A stretch of DNA of 64,000 nt from Shewanella aestuarii (lineage in GTDB: Bacteria > Pseudomonadota > Gammaproteobacteria > Enterobacterales > Shewanellaceae). Every line of letters begins with the position of its first letter. Position 1 is the first letter of the stretch. Positions 44,464 through 53,757 of this stretch are shown in pieces. The stretch is from NCBI RefSeq assembly GCF_014647215.1, contig NZ_BMOT01000002.1:372001-436000 (forward strand). Direction: 5' to 3'. The translations under genes and the position numbers were made by a program. The notes beneath the pieces are model-generated. The model did no database searches. It saw nothing but the letters and a program-made list of their open reading frames with translations, and was not told where the DNA came from.

Positions 44464-47028
44464 ATGAAAAGACCTCAACTATTGCGCAGTGCATCCGCTG
44501 TTGCTATCTCTTTGGCGTTAATGCCCATCTCTATTGCCACTCAAGCCGCTGAAGCTCAAGAAGCTAAAGTTGAACGTATAGAAGTGACTGGCTCTCGCAT
44601 TAAGCGTACTGATGTAGAAGGCCCATCTCCAGTACAATCGCTCAATAAAGATGACATTGCTAACATGGGGTTTGATAACCTACAACAATTATTAGAGCGT
44701 ATGCCAGCCAATGGCTCTGGTGCTTTTTCTACTCGCGGCAACAGTCAAGATTCAACCGCAAATGGCGGTGCATCTATCAGCTTACGTGGCTTAGGTCCTG
44801 ATGCAACATTAGTATTAATTAATGGCCGAAGAGTTGGCAATAGTGCGTTTGCTGAAGGGATCTCAAACTCCTTCGTAGACATTAATAACATTCCAGTCTC
44901 GGCTATCGAACGTATCGACATTTTAAAAGATGGTGCTTCAGCTATTTATGGTTCAGATGCGATTGCCGGTGTGGTCAATATTGTATTAAAGAAAGATATT
45001 GAAGGTATTGAAGTTAATTTAGGTTACGGCGATGACAGTGGCACAGGATATGATGAAACTACAGCTAGCTTAGTGTGGGGCGTTAAAGCGGATAAAGGTA
45101 GTGCATCGATTATTTTAGATTACTTTACTAACGGTACTTTATCTGCGGAAGATATGGGACGATTTGGTACAGCGAATCAATCGCCATACGGTGGTGAAGA
45201 TTATCGCTCATCACGTGGTTACCCAGGATACTTTTATGTTAATGGCGTAAAAACCATAGACCCTGATTGTCCTCCTGAAAATGCGACCGCAAGTGGTAGC
45301 TGTTTATTTGATTATGGCCCTTACAATTTAACCATTCCAACCTCAGAGCGCGTTGGTGCGATAGGCCAGTTTGATTATATGTTAGGTGAGGATTTAACAG
45401 CATTTTTAGAATTATCTGTACAACATAATACTTCTGAAGCGGGTGGTGCACCAACGCCATTAGATGAAGATGCAGGCTTGACTGTACCAGGTTCACATCC
45501 TAATAATCCATTTGGACAAGATATTGAAATCGGTCGTTATCGTACCGTCGATGCTGGAGCGCGTCGCTGGGATATTGAGTCTGATACTATGCGAATTGTC
45601 GCTGGTCTTCGTGGTGTTGTGAATGATTGGGATTGGGAGGTTTCGGCTCAACGCGGTCGTAGTGAATCAACTCAATCAGGTGACCGTTCGCAAGGATGGG
45701 TAAGAACCGACTATTTACAAGCAGAAATTGATGCCGGAAATTATAACCCATTTGGGGCAACGGTTAATTCGCAAGATGTAATAGATCGCATTACCACCAG
45801 TTTAGTTAGACAAGGTAAGTCAAGTATCACAGCTTATGATGCGAGCATTACAGGCCAAGCATTCACGATCGCTGATCGCGATATTATGATGGCTGCTGGT
45901 GCTGAATACCGTGAAGAGAGTGTCAGTGATGTTCCTGATGAACAGTTCCGACGCGGTCTGATTTTTGGTACTGAAGCGGTTTCAGCTTATGGTTCACGAG
46001 ATCAATATGCGGCATATGTGGAGTTTTCAATTCCGGTTGCGGATAATTTTGAATTACAGTTAGCCGGTCGCTATGACAATTACAGTGATTTTGGTTCAAC
46101 CACCAACCCTAAAGTCGCCTTCCAATGGGGTATTCTTGATGAATTAACGGCGAGGGGATCATGGTCAACTGGATTCCGTGCACCTTCATTAGCCCAAATT
46201 GGCTTAGGCCCATCAGAAAAAAGTGATTTCTTAGTTGATAGTTATCGTTGTGCTGCTGATAACGTAGATTGTGAGTTATTGGACTATAATTTTGTGTTTG
46301 CGGGTAACCCTAACCTAGATGCTGAGGAATCAGAAACTTGGAACATAGGGATGATTTGGGCACCAAGCCAAGCATTTGATATTGGTTTCGATCTATTTAA
46401 TATTGTTCAAGACAATAAGATTGACTCTCTACAAAACCAAGATCTTTACGATGAAAATTGTAATGATCAAAACAGTTCTATTTGTTTACGCAATACTCCA
46501 CAAGCTGGCGAAACTTATGGTTCAATTGATGTCATTAAATCTGCTTTTGTGAATATTGGTTCTCAAGAAGTTCAAGGTGTGGATTTATCTACCCATTATA
46601 ACCTTGGCTTAAATAGCTTCGGCGATATTAAATTTGGCGTAGAGTACAGCTATTTAATCAGTTTTGAAAAAGAAGTGGATAGCAACACCATAGATTACAC
46701 TGGTCAGTATGAATATCCACAGCACCGTTGGTTAGCAACAACCAATTGGAACAAAGATGACTTTGCCGCTAACATCAATTTTAGCTACACAGGCGAGTTT
46801 GAAGATTATAATAAAACGCGTACTGTTGATTCACAGTTGTTAGTTGATATGTCAGGTTCATATCGTTTCAATGACATGTTTAAATTGTCAGTTGGCGTGA
46901 ATAACGTATTTGACGAGTCGCCATCATTTGCCATTGGCGATGGTGATGCCGATTTATACGGTTATGCAATGGGAGTTCACAATCCATTAGGACGATTTGT
47001 TTACACTAAAGTCAGCATGAAGTTCTAG
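44464..47028 (+). CDS. TonB-dependent outer-membrane receptor
   Basis: The 854-residue protein has a signal peptide to about residue 30 (ATQAAEA), a TonB-box-like VERIEVTGSRI, and a plug with SISLRGLGPDATLVLINGRRVG and IERIDILKDGASAIYGSDAIAGVVNIVL. The large barrel ends RFVYTKVSMKF with terminal Phe. Four Cys residues in outer loops (DCPPE, GSCLF, RCAADNVDC, CNDQNSSICL) could pair. The type resembles receptors for oligosaccharides or peptides of marine bacteria. The ligand is unknown; the divergent Nramp-like gene gives no firm hint. Confidence 0.85.
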   Translation: MKRPQLLRSASAVAISLALMPISIATQAAEAQEAKVERIEVTGSRIKRTDVEGPSPVQSLNKDDIANMGFDNLQQLLERMPANGSGAFSTRGNSQDSTANGGASISLRGLGPDATLVLINGRRVGNSAFAEGISNSFVDINNIPVSAIERIDILKDGASAIYGSDAIAGVVNIVLKKDIEGIEVNLGYGDDSGTGYDETTASLVWGVKADKGSASIILDYFTNGTLSAEDMGRFGTANQSPYGGEDYRSSRGYPGYFYVNGVKTIDPDCPPENATASGSCLFDYGPYNLTIPTSERVGAIGQFDYMLGEDLTAFLELSVQHNTSEAGGAPTPLDEDAGLTVPGSHPNNPFGQDIEIGRYRTVDAGARRWDIESDTMRIVAGLRGVVNDWDWEVSAQRGRSESTQSGDRSQGWVRTDYLQAEIDAGNYNPFGATVNSQDVIDRITTSLVRQGKSSITAYDASITGQAFTIADRDIMMAAGAEYREESVSDVPDEQFRRGLIFGTEAVSAYGSRDQYAAYVEFSIPVADNFELQLAGRYDNYSDFGSTTNPKVAFQWGILDELTARGSWSTGFRAPSLAQIGLGPSEKSDFLVDSYRCAADNVDCELLDYNFVFAGNPNLDAEESETWNIGMIWAPSQAFDIGFDLFNIVQDNKIDSLQNQDLYDENCNDQNSSICLRNTPQAGETYGSIDVIKSAFVNIGSQEVQGVDLSTHYNLGLNSFGDIKFGVEYSYLISFEKEVDSNTIDYTGQYEYPQHRWLATTNWNKDDFAANINFSYTGEFEDYNKTRTVDSQLLVDMSGSYRFNDMFKLSVGVNNVFDESPSFAIGDGDADLYGYAMGVHNPLGRFVYTKVSMKF

Positions 47029-47053
47029 AATTAACCTTGTATGAAAACGATTG

Positions 47054-47088
47054 CCCACATTAGCTTAACTCAGTAATGTGGGTTTTTT
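47054..47088 (+). terminator. Terminator after TonB-dependent receptor
   Basis: CCCACATTA / TAATGTGGG with an 11-base loop and a T run, 26 bp after the stop. Confidence 0.85.
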
Positions 47089-47113
47089 ATTAATTCGAAA
47101 CTAGGTAGATAAA

Positions 47114-47752
47114 ATGATCACTTTACATGGCACGCCACGCAGTCGTGCATTACGGGTTTCATGGTTACTTGAAGAGTTAAACGTTGAATGGCGGTTTAGG
47201 TTCATTAATTTTGCAAAGGGAGATAATCGCAGCAAGGATTTTCTTGCGTTAAATCCTAGTGGCAAAATGCCAGTGATTGAAGACGGGAATCTAGTATTAA
47301 CCGAATCGGCAGCTATTTTACGTTATCTAGCTGAAAAATATGGTAAAGGACAATTTTTACCTCAACCAGGTACTGAGCAATCTGCGAAACATGAAGAGTG
47401 GGTCAGCTTTGTTATCTGCGAGCTTGAGCAAGCATTATGGAGTATGGGTAAACATCGCTTTGCCTTACCAGAAGAGCAGCGATTAACCACCATGTTGCCG
47501 GTGGCCACATTTGAATTTGACCGGGCAGCAAAGATAGCTGAATCTTGGGTGCCTGAGTCGGGGTATTTATTAGGTGAGCAATTTACCGTTGCGGATGTGC
47601 TATTAACACAAACATTAATGTGGGCAACCGCCTTTAAACAAACGATTCCACCTAAACTGAGTGCTTATCTGGCGCGAGTACAAACTCGTCCGGCATTGGT
47701 GGCGGTATTAGAAAAAACAGAAGCTATTGCCAAAGCAGAACAAGCTGAATAA
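47114..47752 (+). CDS. Glutathione S-transferase family protein
   Basis: The 212-residue protein has an N-terminal thioredoxin-like GST fold (ITLHGTPRSRALRVSWLLEELN, NPSGKMPVIEDGNLVLTESAAILRYLAEKYG, with the glutathione-binding ESAAI) and an all-helical C-terminal domain (LGEQFTVADVLLTQTLMWA). It probably conjugates or reduces with glutathione in the cytosol. Ser rather than Cys or Tyr is the likely catalytic residue near 9. It is flanked by two terminators, so it is monocistronic. Confidence 0.9.
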   Translation: MITLHGTPRSRALRVSWLLEELNVEWRFRFINFAKGDNRSKDFLALNPSGKMPVIEDGNLVLTESAAILRYLAEKYGKGQFLPQPGTEQSAKHEEWVSFVICELEQALWSMGKHRFALPEEQRLTTMLPVATFEFDRAAKIAESWVPESGYLLGEQFTVADVLLTQTLMWATAFKQTIPPKLSAYLARVQTRPALVAVLEKTEAIAKAEQAE

Positions 47753-47770
47753 TCTGCATTAACAATAAAC

Positions 47771-47795
47771 AAGGGAAGCAAACGCTTCCCTTTTT
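47771..47795. terminator. Terminator between GST and HTH genes
   Basis: AAGGGAAGC, loop AAAC, GCTTCCCTT, then TTT; placed between convergent genes. Confidence 0.85.
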
Positions 47796-47823
47796 GGGTT
47801 TAAGCAAACAAGGTTGTCGCTTA

Positions 47824-48324
47824 TTAAAGCTGGGTTGCGGCCCATTTAGCACGGCTTTCACGACTTTCGCTCATGCCATTATCTGCTCGGTAAGCTTTAT
47901 AAGCTTCTGCATCTAATGCGATTAAACTTACATCGACTTCAAGGACTAATTTACATTCTTTTTTAATCCGCCAAGCTGCAGTGTTATATAACTCAGTTAA
48001 TGGCAAAGAGCTTAAAAACTCAGGGTTATATTGGTTATAAAGCGCTTGCGTTGGGTAAACCACAAACGCTAAGCGGCGCTTAGGTTCTTTTTTAAATAAC
48101 TCTTCAATGCCATCAGTGGTGTTAAGTACCTGCATTTCAATAATATCATCTATTTCGAGTAGCTTTTTTTGAGCAGGAACAGGCGCTGAGGTTTCACCAG
48201 CTTCCCAAGCCGTTACAGCTTCTGCTGTGGTTTTAGTGATAAGGGCAACTTGCTCGATGCTTAATCCAAATGATTGGCGTAAACATAACATTTCAATGGC
48301 ATTTAAGCCTGATTCTTTAGACAT
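47824..48324 (-). CDS. XRE-like helix-turn-helix protein (YdiL/DUF1870-like)
   Basis: The 166-residue protein has an N-terminal [40 protein letters not shown], like the DUF1870/YdiL type in which the motif is followed by a helical dimerisation part. The rest ([24 protein letters not shown]) also fits this class, which includes anti-CRISPR-associated regulators of the Aca2 type. No anti-CRISPR gene is visible beside it. MITE copy C ends 21 bp upstream of its start and occupies its promoter region. Confidence 0.65.
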   Translation of the reverse strand: MSKESGLNAIEMLCLRQSFGLSIEQVALITKTTAEAVTAWEAGETSAPVPAQKKLLEIDDIIEMQVLNTTDGIEELFKKEPKRRLAFVVYPTQALYNQYNPEFLSSLPLTELYNTAAWRIKKECKLVLEVDVSLIALDAEAYKAYRADNGMSESRESRAKWAATQL

Positions 48325-48345
48325 GATATTTCCTACAAAATTTTT

Positions 48346-48539
48346 AACCTCAACTCGGGTAAAGAGATGAGTAAATGATATTTAAATCGCTAATATTCAA
48401 TTTCTTACAATAGAAATTGAACTTTGCATTGATAACAAGGCGCATTTACGCGTCAATAGCGGGTCTATAGCAAATCAATTCAACGCAGTTAGCGCAGCAA
48501 AAAGCTGTTTGATATGCATTTTTATCCCAAGCTGAGGTT
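48346..48539. mobile_element. ~194-bp MITE family, copy C
   Basis: The ends are AACCTCAACTCGGGTAA and, inverted, CCCAAGCTGAGGTT. The core is nearly identical to copy B (GATAACAAGG, GCATTTACGCGTCAATAGC, GGGTCTAT, CAACGCAGTTAGCG). It lies between the HTH start and the SUKH stop, 12 bp from the latter. Confidence 0.9.
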
Positions 48540-48551
48540 TAGCAAAACAAC

Positions 48552-48953
48552 TTACTGAGCCAGCCAGACGTCGTCAACCCAATCCCAAAACGATTCCCAG
48601 ACCTCATCGGTAAAGTCACCGTCTTGCCAAAATTGCACCTGACCATTCTCTTCAATGCAGTAAAAGCTATCACCGACTTGGCAAATTGGAATTTGCTCTC
48701 TCGGTAACCCGATAGACCACGCATAGCTGGCGACTTCCGGCAAAAAAGTATGCGAGTAGGGATCGGCAGCGGTTACAGGTTCATATGCGCTATAAATCAC
48801 ATTGCTGGCATGGAGTAAATATTCTTTTAATTCAGCAGGCAAGCCAATTAATATCTGTTCTTCAACTTCAACAAGTTGCTCAAAAGTAGGCAACTCTAGC
48901 GGAACAGGAACGGTTTCACTTAACTCTTGTAGTTGGTCAATAATTTCGTGCAT
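48552..48953 (-). CDS. SMI1/KNR4 (SUKH) family protein
   Basis: The 133-residue acidic protein has the SUKH pattern: FEQLVEVEEQILIGLPAELKEYLLHASNV, then a central loop, ICQVGDSFYCIEENGQVQFWQDGDF and EVWESFWDWVDDVW. SUKH proteins often act as immunity proteins against contact-dependent and other toxins in bacteria, but housekeeping members exist. It has no signal peptide. It lies 337 bp downstream of an exported RelA/SpoT-domain gene on the same strand, with a terminator between. Confidence 0.8.
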   Translation of the reverse strand: MHEIIDQLQELSETVPVPLELPTFEQLVEVEEQILIGLPAELKEYLLHASNVIYSAYEPVTAADPYSHTFLPEVASYAWSIGLPREQIPICQVGDSFYCIEENGQVQFWQDGDFTDEVWESFWDWVDDVWLAQ

Positions 48954-49290
48954 TGGGGATCCTTAAGTCGCAATGGCGGTCAATGCGATATTGGCGCGAT
49001 TATAGCAGAAATATTCCTCTATTCTGTACTCAGGTTTTTAAGTTACCTAACTATATGTAAAGTAATGGCTTTGAGCGTGATAGCTTTGATGGAATCATTG
49101 ACTACTTTAGATAATGTCAATTTTAACGAGGACGATAGTGACTAGGCGAGTCATCACTTGATAGTTAATCGCAAAATACCCCATTGATATTAGTTTGCAA
49201 TATGAACTCAATTGCTGGAATGAATGGCGGGATTTTAGGCAAAAAAATGCGCTCATAGGAGCGCAAAGGGTGGGTGGAAAGTCGCTGTAA
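48954..49290. other. Gap between SUKH and RelA/SpoT-domain genes
   Basis: It holds the terminator at 49241-49266 and the upstream region of the SUKH gene. A short plus-strand reading frame ends near 49144 (NFNEDDSD) but has no ribosome site and is not called a gene. I see no repeat or dyad of note. Confidence 0.5.
49241..49266 (-). terminator. Terminator after RelA/SpoT-domain gene
   Basis: On the minus strand, TGCGCTC and GAGCGCA with a 4-base loop are followed by seven T residues, 25 bp after the stop. Confidence 0.88.
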
Positions 49291-50103
49291 TTAGGCGGCT
49301 TGTTGAAAGCTCGCGGTTACCGCTTCGCGTTTGTAGACTAACCAAGCTTTGTGATATTGCTTATGAGATTGTTGACGGATTTGAGTAATTCTCTGCATCT
49401 CAAGTTCGCTTAGGGCGCGGTGTTCTAGATTCGCTCTGTTTTCAATGTTCTGAATTTGCTGGTAATCCTGATGATCTTGTCCACTTTTAATCGCGGCAAT
49501 GGTTTGTAAATGTAATTGAACTTCAACAATCATCTGACTTTGTGGCAGTTTAATCAGCACATTCAAATCGCGGTAACCAGAGGCTTTTGGATTAGCAAAA
49601 CGGTTTTTAATTTGAACGATTTCACTGTTTTCATGCAACATTTGATAACTCGCCATTAGATTCTCGACATTGTTGGCGACAATACTGCCGCGGGCAATAT
49701 CGGTAATTAGGCGAGCATCACCATTAAACTTATTATCGACTTTTTGTAACGCACGGTCATAACTTTTAGTTAGCGGCAATAGCATATCCACTTCGGCATT
49801 AACGCTTATTGCCGATAAAAGCTGGCTTAATTCCTGCTGTGCGTATTCAGCTTGCAACATTAAATGATTTAAGTCGGCAGATTGTTGCATTGGCGCATAC
49901 GCCTGGTAATCGGCAATAGCGTAAAGGTTGTCGAGTGCACTATCGGCACTCGGGGTGGTTCCACTTAGGTTTACGCCATATGGGACTTTATCTGTCGGCT
50001 CATTAACTGACACCTGTGGCTGTGCGGCAACCTGACGGGTCGTTAATAGAATCAAAAAGATAAACAGAGTACGAAAGAGTTTATTCAATGCTAAATTCTC
50101 CAA
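49291..50103 (-). CDS. Exported RelA/SpoT-domain protein
   Basis: The 270-residue protein has a signal peptide (LFIFLILLTTRQVAA, cleavage near 27). The rest matches the (p)ppGpp synthetase fold: KSYDRALQKVDNK (K121, K125), DARLITDIARGSIV (D135), KNRFANPKASGYRDLN (Y177) and VEVQLHLQTI (E194, Q196), in the spacing of RxK, DxxG, NPKxxGY and EVQ motifs. The key acidic residues appear kept, though the usual IRT after EVQ is LHL. A cytoplasmic alarmone enzyme would not carry a leader, so a periplasmic or secreted role, perhaps toxic as for Tas1-type effectors, is inferred. It is ended by a strong terminator. Confidence 0.75.
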   Translation of the reverse strand: MENLALNKLFRTLFIFLILLTTRQVAAQPQVSVNEPTDKVPYGVNLSGTTPSADSALDNLYAIADYQAYAPMQQSADLNHLMLQAEYAQQELSQLLSAISVNAEVDMLLPLTKSYDRALQKVDNKFNGDARLITDIARGSIVANNVENLMASYQMLHENSEIVQIKNRFANPKASGYRDLNVLIKLPQSQMIVEVQLHLQTIAAIKSGQDHQDYQQIQNIENRANLEHRALSELEMQRITQIRQQSHKQYHKAWLVYKREAVTASFQQAA

Positions 50104-50182
50104 GCTGTTAGCCTAGAGTCACTGTAACTTGACTGAGCTGTACCAATACTGAATAAGTCTTTGGATTTGATGACAGAGGATA

Positions 50183-50208
50183 AAGAAAAGGGCGCCATAG
50201 GCGCCCTT
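50183..50208 (-). terminator. Terminator after pepO
   Basis: AAGGGCGCC, loop TAT, GGCGCCCTT, then a T-rich tract on the minus strand; 20 bp after the pepO stop. Confidence 0.92.
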
Positions 50209-50228
50209 GGTGATCTATAAGCGAATGC

Positions 50229-52325
50229 TTACCAAATTTTAACGCGTGATTCAGGTGCGATATACATTTTATCACCTTCTTTCACGTCATAGGTTTGGTA
50301 GAACTCTGGCATATTTGATAACGCGCCAAGTGCACGGAAGTGACCTGGTGAATGAGGATCAGTTGCTACGCGGTTACGCATGGCTTCTTCTTTCATTTTT
50401 ACGCGCCAAATTTGGCTAAAGCCCATAAAGAAACGTTGATCGCCAGTTAGGCCATCGATAACCGGTGCTTCTTTACCGTTTAATGACATCTTGTAAGCTT
50501 TATAAGCAATCGTTACGCCTGATAAGTCACCGATGTTCTCACCTAAAGTAAGCTCACCATTGACATGTAAATCATCAAATACTTGGTAGCCATCATATTG
50601 AGCAACTAGTGCTTTACCTTTGGATTCAAACGCTTTTAAATCAGCTTCTGTCCACCAGTCGCGCATATTACCTTCACCGTCAAACTTAGCGCCCTGATCG
50701 TCAAAACCGTGGCCCATTTCATGACCGATAACCGCGCCAATACCGCCGTAGTTAACAGCATCATCAGCTTCTAAGTTAAAGAATGGTGGTTGTAAAATTG
50801 CCGCTGGGAACACAATTTCATTCATTGTAGGGTTGTAATAAGCGTTAACCGTTTGAGGAGTCATGTGCCACTCATCTTTATCGATAGGCTGACCTAACTT
50901 AGCCACATTACGGTTATGTTCCACTACAGATGCACGTTTAGCATTACCGACTAAATCGTCAGCTTTGATTGATAGCTTGCTGTAATCCGCCCAATTTTTT
51001 GGATAACCAATTTTCGGGTTGAATTTAGCCAGTTTATCCTTGGCAGCTACTTTTGTGCTGTCGCTCATCCAGTCAAGTGATTCGATACTTGAACCGTAAG
51101 CACTGCGAAGATTTTCAACTAAACCTTCCATACGATCTTTCGCTTCAGGTACGAAGTGACGTTTAACATACACTTTACCGACCACTTCACCTAAGGTATT
51201 GCTGACCGCAGTCACACCGCGCTTCCAACGAGGTTCTTGCTCGGCTTGACCGTTTAAGGTTTTAGAGAAAAATTCGAAGTTTTCAGTGTCTAAAGCTTCT
51301 GACAAGTTGCTTGCAGCATGTGTCAGCGCTTGCCATGTCATGTAGGTTTTCCACGTTGCTAGATCATTGGCTTTAAGCACATCATTTAAGCCTTGAATAT
51401 AGCTAGGTTGATTAATAATGATATCTGCTTGCTTATCGCCACCTAAAGCTGCCAAGTAACCGTTCCAGTTAATATCTGGGGCTAAAGTTGCTAGCTCACT
51501 AACTTGATACTTGTTATAGGTTTTTGTGCTGTCGCGAGTTTCAACAACATCCCAATGCTTTTCCGCAATGGCCGTTTCAAGTGCTAATACAGTTTCAGCC
51601 GCCGCTTTACCATTTGGTAATCCAGCTAAAGTGAACATCTTTTCAATGTGTTCAACAAAGGCTTTACGGATGTTGACGAAGCGCTCACCTTCGTTAAAGT
51701 AATAATCTTTTTCTGGCAGGCTTAAACCGTATTGCCAAATGTGAGTCGCATAACGGGTTGAATCTTTTGCATCAACATTGATGTAGAAAGCCAGTGGCGT
51801 ACCGCCGCCGTTGACTTGGTTTTCACCAAAAAATGTCACTAATTCATTTTTGTCTTTTAATGCAGCGATTTTATCGAATGTGGCTTGAAGAGGTGTAACA
51901 CCTAATTTATTCAAGGTTTCAACATCCATGAATGAGCGATAAAGATCAGCAACCTTTTGCTCATCAGTGCCTTGTGTAAGTGAGTCAGATGCACTTACAT
52001 CTTCAATAATCGCTTTTACGTCATCACGGGCATTTTCACGTAGGTCATAAAAAGCACCAATGTTAGTACGGTCGCCAGGGATCTCAGCGCTAGTCATCCA
52101 GCCGCCGTTAACATATAAATAAAAATCATCCTGTGGACGTACATTTTTATCCATATTGTCGAAAGTAATACCTGATGTTAGCGCTTTTTCTACTGCTGCG
52201 GCTGTGGCTGTTTTAGCCACATCAGCTGTTGCTACTGTTTCAGTGGTTGTTTTTGTATCGTTATTACAAGCGCTTAAGCCTGCGATTAGTGAAGCACACA
52301 GCCCACCAATAACCAGTTTTTTCAT
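50229..52325 (-). CDS. pepO: M13 family metallopeptidase lipoprotein (PepO-like)
   Basis: This is 698 residues from ATG 52325, chosen for AAGGGA upstream and the lipobox LSAC (MKKLVIGGLCASLIAGLSAC). Zinc motif HEMGH in VIGHEMGHGFDDQGAKFD and the second motif ENIGDLSG (Glu, Asp), with NAYYNPTMNEIVFPAAILQPPFF, identify neprilysin-type endopeptidases. It cleaves small peptides on the outer side of the cell, likely anchored in the inner or outer membrane. The C-terminal CxxW of neprilysins is VKIW here, so that disulfide is absent. It is divergent from rsuA across about 500 bp. Confidence 0.92.
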   Translation of the reverse strand: MKKLVIGGLCASLIAGLSACNNDTKTTTETVATADVAKTATAAAVEKALTSGITFDNMDKNVRPQDDFYLYVNGGWMTSAEIPGDRTNIGAFYDLRENARDDVKAIIEDVSASDSLTQGTDEQKVADLYRSFMDVETLNKLGVTPLQATFDKIAALKDKNELVTFFGENQVNGGGTPLAFYINVDAKDSTRYATHIWQYGLSLPEKDYYFNEGERFVNIRKAFVEHIEKMFTLAGLPNGKAAAETVLALETAIAEKHWDVVETRDSTKTYNKYQVSELATLAPDINWNGYLAALGGDKQADIIINQPSYIQGLNDVLKANDLATWKTYMTWQALTHAASNLSEALDTENFEFFSKTLNGQAEQEPRWKRGVTAVSNTLGEVVGKVYVKRHFVPEAKDRMEGLVENLRSAYGSSIESLDWMSDSTKVAAKDKLAKFNPKIGYPKNWADYSKLSIKADDLVGNAKRASVVEHNRNVAKLGQPIDKDEWHMTPQTVNAYYNPTMNEIVFPAAILQPPFFNLEADDAVNYGGIGAVIGHEMGHGFDDQGAKFDGEGNMRDWWTEADLKAFESKGKALVAQYDGYQVFDDLHVNGELTLGENIGDLSGVTIAYKAYKMSLNGKEAPVIDGLTGDQRFFMGFSQIWRVKMKEEAMRNRVATDPHSPGHFRALGALSNMPEFYQTYDVKEGDKMYIAPESRVKIW

Positions 52326-52833
52326 GTTATTTCCCTTGCATTTTAAGTTGCCCATCAATGGAGGCGAGGTGATTTATTATTTTTATCAAATTTTCATAAT
52401 GAAAGATGACATTATTATTTTTGTAACGGCTATGTTAAGGGCTTGTCATCCCTTAACACAAGTGAGTTGCTGGTTTTTTATCGGTTTATTTTGTCACTAG
52501 GTGTAACGAAAAGTACGATTGTTGAAGCCGAGGAGCTTATTAGCACAAGATAATGTTTATCGATAAGTCACTGAATAAGCAAAAACGATATGCTCTGGAG
52601 ATTGGTTACTTGCAGTGGATGTTAGCGAAAAATCGATGTTCGACGTTTAGTGTAAACATTTTTGATATAGGGCAATCGATTAATAACTTGGCATCATGAC
52701 GCATTTTAAGCCGTATTTATTGCCTGGGTTCTCGCTTTGGTCGAGCGCTAGCTACTTTAATACTGCTTAGTATCATTTCAATTTTTCATTTAAGCCCTCA
52801 TAATATAACCAAATTAAATGGTGGGTATGGATT
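52326..52833. other. Intergenic region between pepO and rsuA
   Basis: This holds the divergent upstream regions of both genes and is AT-rich. I found no inverted repeat, RNA gene or conserved element. Several short reading frames lack ribosome sites. Confidence 0.5.
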
Positions 52834-53526
52834 GTGCGTTTAGACAAATTTATTTGTGAAAGTACCGAGTTGACTCGTTCAATGGCTAAAAAAGCTTTAC
52901 ATCGCAGTGATGTGACCTGTGATGGTGTGGTCGTTAAAGATTCTGGCTTCAAAGTGACAGACAACACGGTTGTTCGATTAGAGGGACAAGTGATCTCTTT
53001 AGTGGGTGAGCGCTACATTATGATGCACAAGCCAGTAGATACCATCTGTTCTACCATTGATGAGGTGTATCCTTCAGTGCTGAGTTTAATGGATATTGAG
53101 AAGGCCGATACATTACACATTGCAGGTCGACTAGATGCTGATACCACCGGGCTAGTGCTGATTACCAGTGACGGTCAATGGTCACACAAAATAACCTCAC
53201 CTAAAAAAGATTGTGGCAAACGTTACTTAGTCGAGTTAGCCGAGCCCATTTCGGAGCAGTTAGTGTCGGTTTTTGCGCAAGGGATTGAACTACGTAACGA
53301 AGACGGATTAACCAAACCTGCAGTATTGTCTATTATTGATAACCATAATGCCCGACTGACTATTAGTGAAGGTAAATACCATCAGGTTAAGCGGATGTTT
53401 GCAGCCGTTGGTAATAAAGTGGTGACTTTGCATCGAGAATGTGTGGGTGAGATTGAGCTAGACCCCGACTTAGCACCAGGTGAATGGCGCCATTTAACCC
53501 AAGCTGAAATTAACTCTATTGCTTAA
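52834..53526 (+). CDS. rsuA: 16S rRNA pseudouridine(516) synthase
   Basis: The 230-residue protein starts with GTG at 52834. The S4-like RNA-binding domain is at the N-terminus (MRLDKFICESTELTRSMAKKALHRSDV). The RsuA-type catalytic motif GRLDADTTGLVLITSDG carries the catalytic Asp. The C-terminal RNA-binding part has KYHQVKRMFAAVGNKV. It makes pseudouridine 516 in the small subunit. Length matches E. coli RsuA (231). Confidence 0.93.
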   Translation: MRLDKFICESTELTRSMAKKALHRSDVTCDGVVVKDSGFKVTDNTVVRLEGQVISLVGERYIMMHKPVDTICSTIDEVYPSVLSLMDIEKADTLHIAGRLDADTTGLVLITSDGQWSHKITSPKKDCGKRYLVELAEPISEQLVSVFAQGIELRNEDGLTKPAVLSIIDNHNARLTISEGKYHQVKRMFAAVGNKVVTLHRECVGEIELDPDLAPGEWRHLTQAEINSIA

Positions 53527-53757
53527 GGTTGAGTTATTTTAATTTGATGATAAATTGTACTGAGTGTTGTGATAATGTAAATATCAACATGAGTTTACAA
53601 AATAAAACTTAAAATTTTGATGTTGTTAGCGTTTTTGACATTATTTTTTGATATGTAGGCTAAAATAGTTATTAATAGATGGATTAAATGAGTGCAGTGA
53701 AGGTTGAGCTTTGGAACGCGTAATACTGACCTGCGCCTAAATGACTTAGGAGTATAT

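Noticed and set aside
47824..48324. Anti-CRISPR-associated regulator with an adjacent anti-CRISPR gene
   Set aside because: The HTH resembles Aca2/YdiL, but no small upstream or downstream gene fits an anti-CRISPR arrangement; the neighbour is a MITE.
48933..49145. A 70-codon plus-strand reading frame upstream of the SUKH gene
   Set aside because: It overlaps the SUKH start antisense and lacks a ribosome site at each in-frame ATG.
53527..53757. FNR or CRP site upstream of the tri-haem cytochrome
   Set aside because: Only scattered TGTGA and TTGAT half-sites are present, without a second half at correct spacing.
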